NCBI RefSeq assembly: GCF_002443255.2
Contig: NW_019211458.1
Location: forward strand, 40,269,170 to 40,333,169
Length of the DNA: 64,000 nt
Direction: 5' to 3'
Source of the DNA: Varroa destructor
Lineage: Eukaryota; Arthropoda; Arachnida; Mesostigmata; Varroidae
The notes under the pieces are model-generated. The model ran no database searches. It was not told where the DNA came from and saw nothing but the letters and a program-made list of their open reading frames with translations. A program made the position numbers and the translations under genes. Below are positions 63,010 through 64,000 of this stretch, piece after piece. The stretch's first letter is position 1. The number at the start of each line of letters is the position of its first letter.

Positions 63010-64000
63010 GTGGCGTTTAGAACATCAATATACACACTGACAGTAATTAAGTAAGAACTCCAGAACCTCTTCCCTTAGCTACATAGAACAAGTTCATCAG
63101 TAAATTTCAAAATGGATATCGTCAGGTAAGTTTACTTCAATGGACTCATGCTTTTCCACCGTTGTCATTACAAACTGGCCATACGATAGGTTATTAAAGC
63201 ACCCTTTCGAGACTCCTGTGTCCTACCTTGTACGAGGTGCTATAAAAGCCAAGACTAATAATAGTTTCAAAAAGTGCCTAGAATACGAATCCTAATAATA
63301 TAGGATAGGCCGGTATAGGAAACTAGTAACGGTAGCCCTCAGTTCAATGACGTTCACAATGGTATACTGTTAATCAGTAAACATTTGCTAGTTAGAAAAA
63401 AAACAACTAAGAGCTAAGGAATCGATTTGTACCGGTTATGAGTATTATCAAAGTGATACCTCGTTAATTCTTAGTGTTGTATTATACTTTTGTAGAACCA
63501 TCATCAGTCACGGATTGTTGATATTTCTATTAAGGTTATAGCTATTGTTTGCATTGGCCTGTTGTGCATTAGGTAGAGAAAAAACAAAAGTAAACAATAG
63601 TGCAAATTGTTAAATTACTCTTGTCATGCTTCAATCCAATTCAGCTATTAGAGGATGTTGTTTATAATGTATGGATGCTAACTCACATAAAATCAATGGC
63701 TACGGTCATCTCGGCAATATTTGTAGATTAAGTTATGCGTGAAGTAGATCTCGCTTACCATTGTCGTAGTAACACACGCCGGCATTTTCTTCGCGCTAAC
63801 TGATATTAAATGCACGCTCAACCATGTGTCATTTTTTACATCTGCAGTAACATCTCGTACTCGTCAGGCAATAACCAGCTGTCACGGTTGGTAAATTTTT
63901 ACGTCTCTTTTTCCTACTCTGATAGTCGTGATGACAACTTAGCATTTGCTTTTGGACCTTGTCTGTCAATACGTTTGCCAAATCGACCGGCATCGTAAAC
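63010..64000. other. non-genic stretch, 3' end of window
   Basis: AT-rich. An ATG at 63112 lies 14 bases before a consensus CAG|GTAAGT donor on the plus strand, but one such donor is expected by chance. A 62-codon frame at 63810-63998 is unremarkable. Confidence 0.5.

Noticed and set aside
63112..63125. ATG followed 14 bases later by CAG|GTAAGT
   Set aside because: Such a donor is expected about once by chance in a window this size on two strands, and the coding part would be only 14 bases.
1..64000. CRISPR arrays, rRNA genes, bacterial operons or phage-like clusters
   Set aside because: No regularly spaced direct repeats, no rRNA-like conserved blocks and no dense co-oriented genes were seen.

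Overview
The window reads as nuclear DNA of an animal, most likely an arthropod (mite or tick would fit, but this is a guess). It is AT-rich (about 40 % GC by eye), full of simple repeats, and has no operons, no bacterial-style gene packing and no rRNA. Everything I can recognise from family knowledge is a decayed transposon or a short exon-like fragment. No open frame is longer than about 146 codons. By my rough estimate, random DNA of this composition and length gives one or two frames of 130 codons or more, so ORF length alone supports nothing here.

Region by region. 0-5 kb: intergenic or intronic DNA with (AT)n and (AG)n tracts. 5.2-6.6 kb: a GC/CpG-richer block with an exon-like acceptor and a minus-strand ORF with an MGC start. 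7.4-8.2 kb: minus-strand fragments resembling the end of a YWTD propeller followed by an LDL-receptor class A signature, the order found in LRP-type receptors. 8.2-14 kb: mostly featureless. 14.0-14.7 kb: a GC-rich block open on both strands. 15.7 kb: a perfect 40-bp palindrome. 17-29 kb: hairpins and microsatellites. 29.7-40.4 kb: scattered small ORFs and exon-like segments. 41.8-42.5 kb: a decayed minus-strand non-LTR reverse transcriptase. 45.6 kb: a tRNA-like sequence with A and B boxes. 46.9-47.5 kb: a phase 0-0 exon candidate beside a GC-rich block. 50.3-51.65 kb: a second, clearer minus-strand non-LTR retrotransposon relic. 57-58.5 kb: GC-rich. 58.7-59.57 kb: a decayed mariner transposase (minus). 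59.6-63 kb: three exon-like segments, two of them on the minus strand and phase-compatible.

The likeliest overall picture is intron or intergenic sequence of one or more large, long-intron genes, littered with old transposons. I found no undescribed multi-gene system. The best leads are the LRP-like fragment, the exon-like segments with matching phases, and the palindrome. All gene calls other than the transposon relics are tentative.
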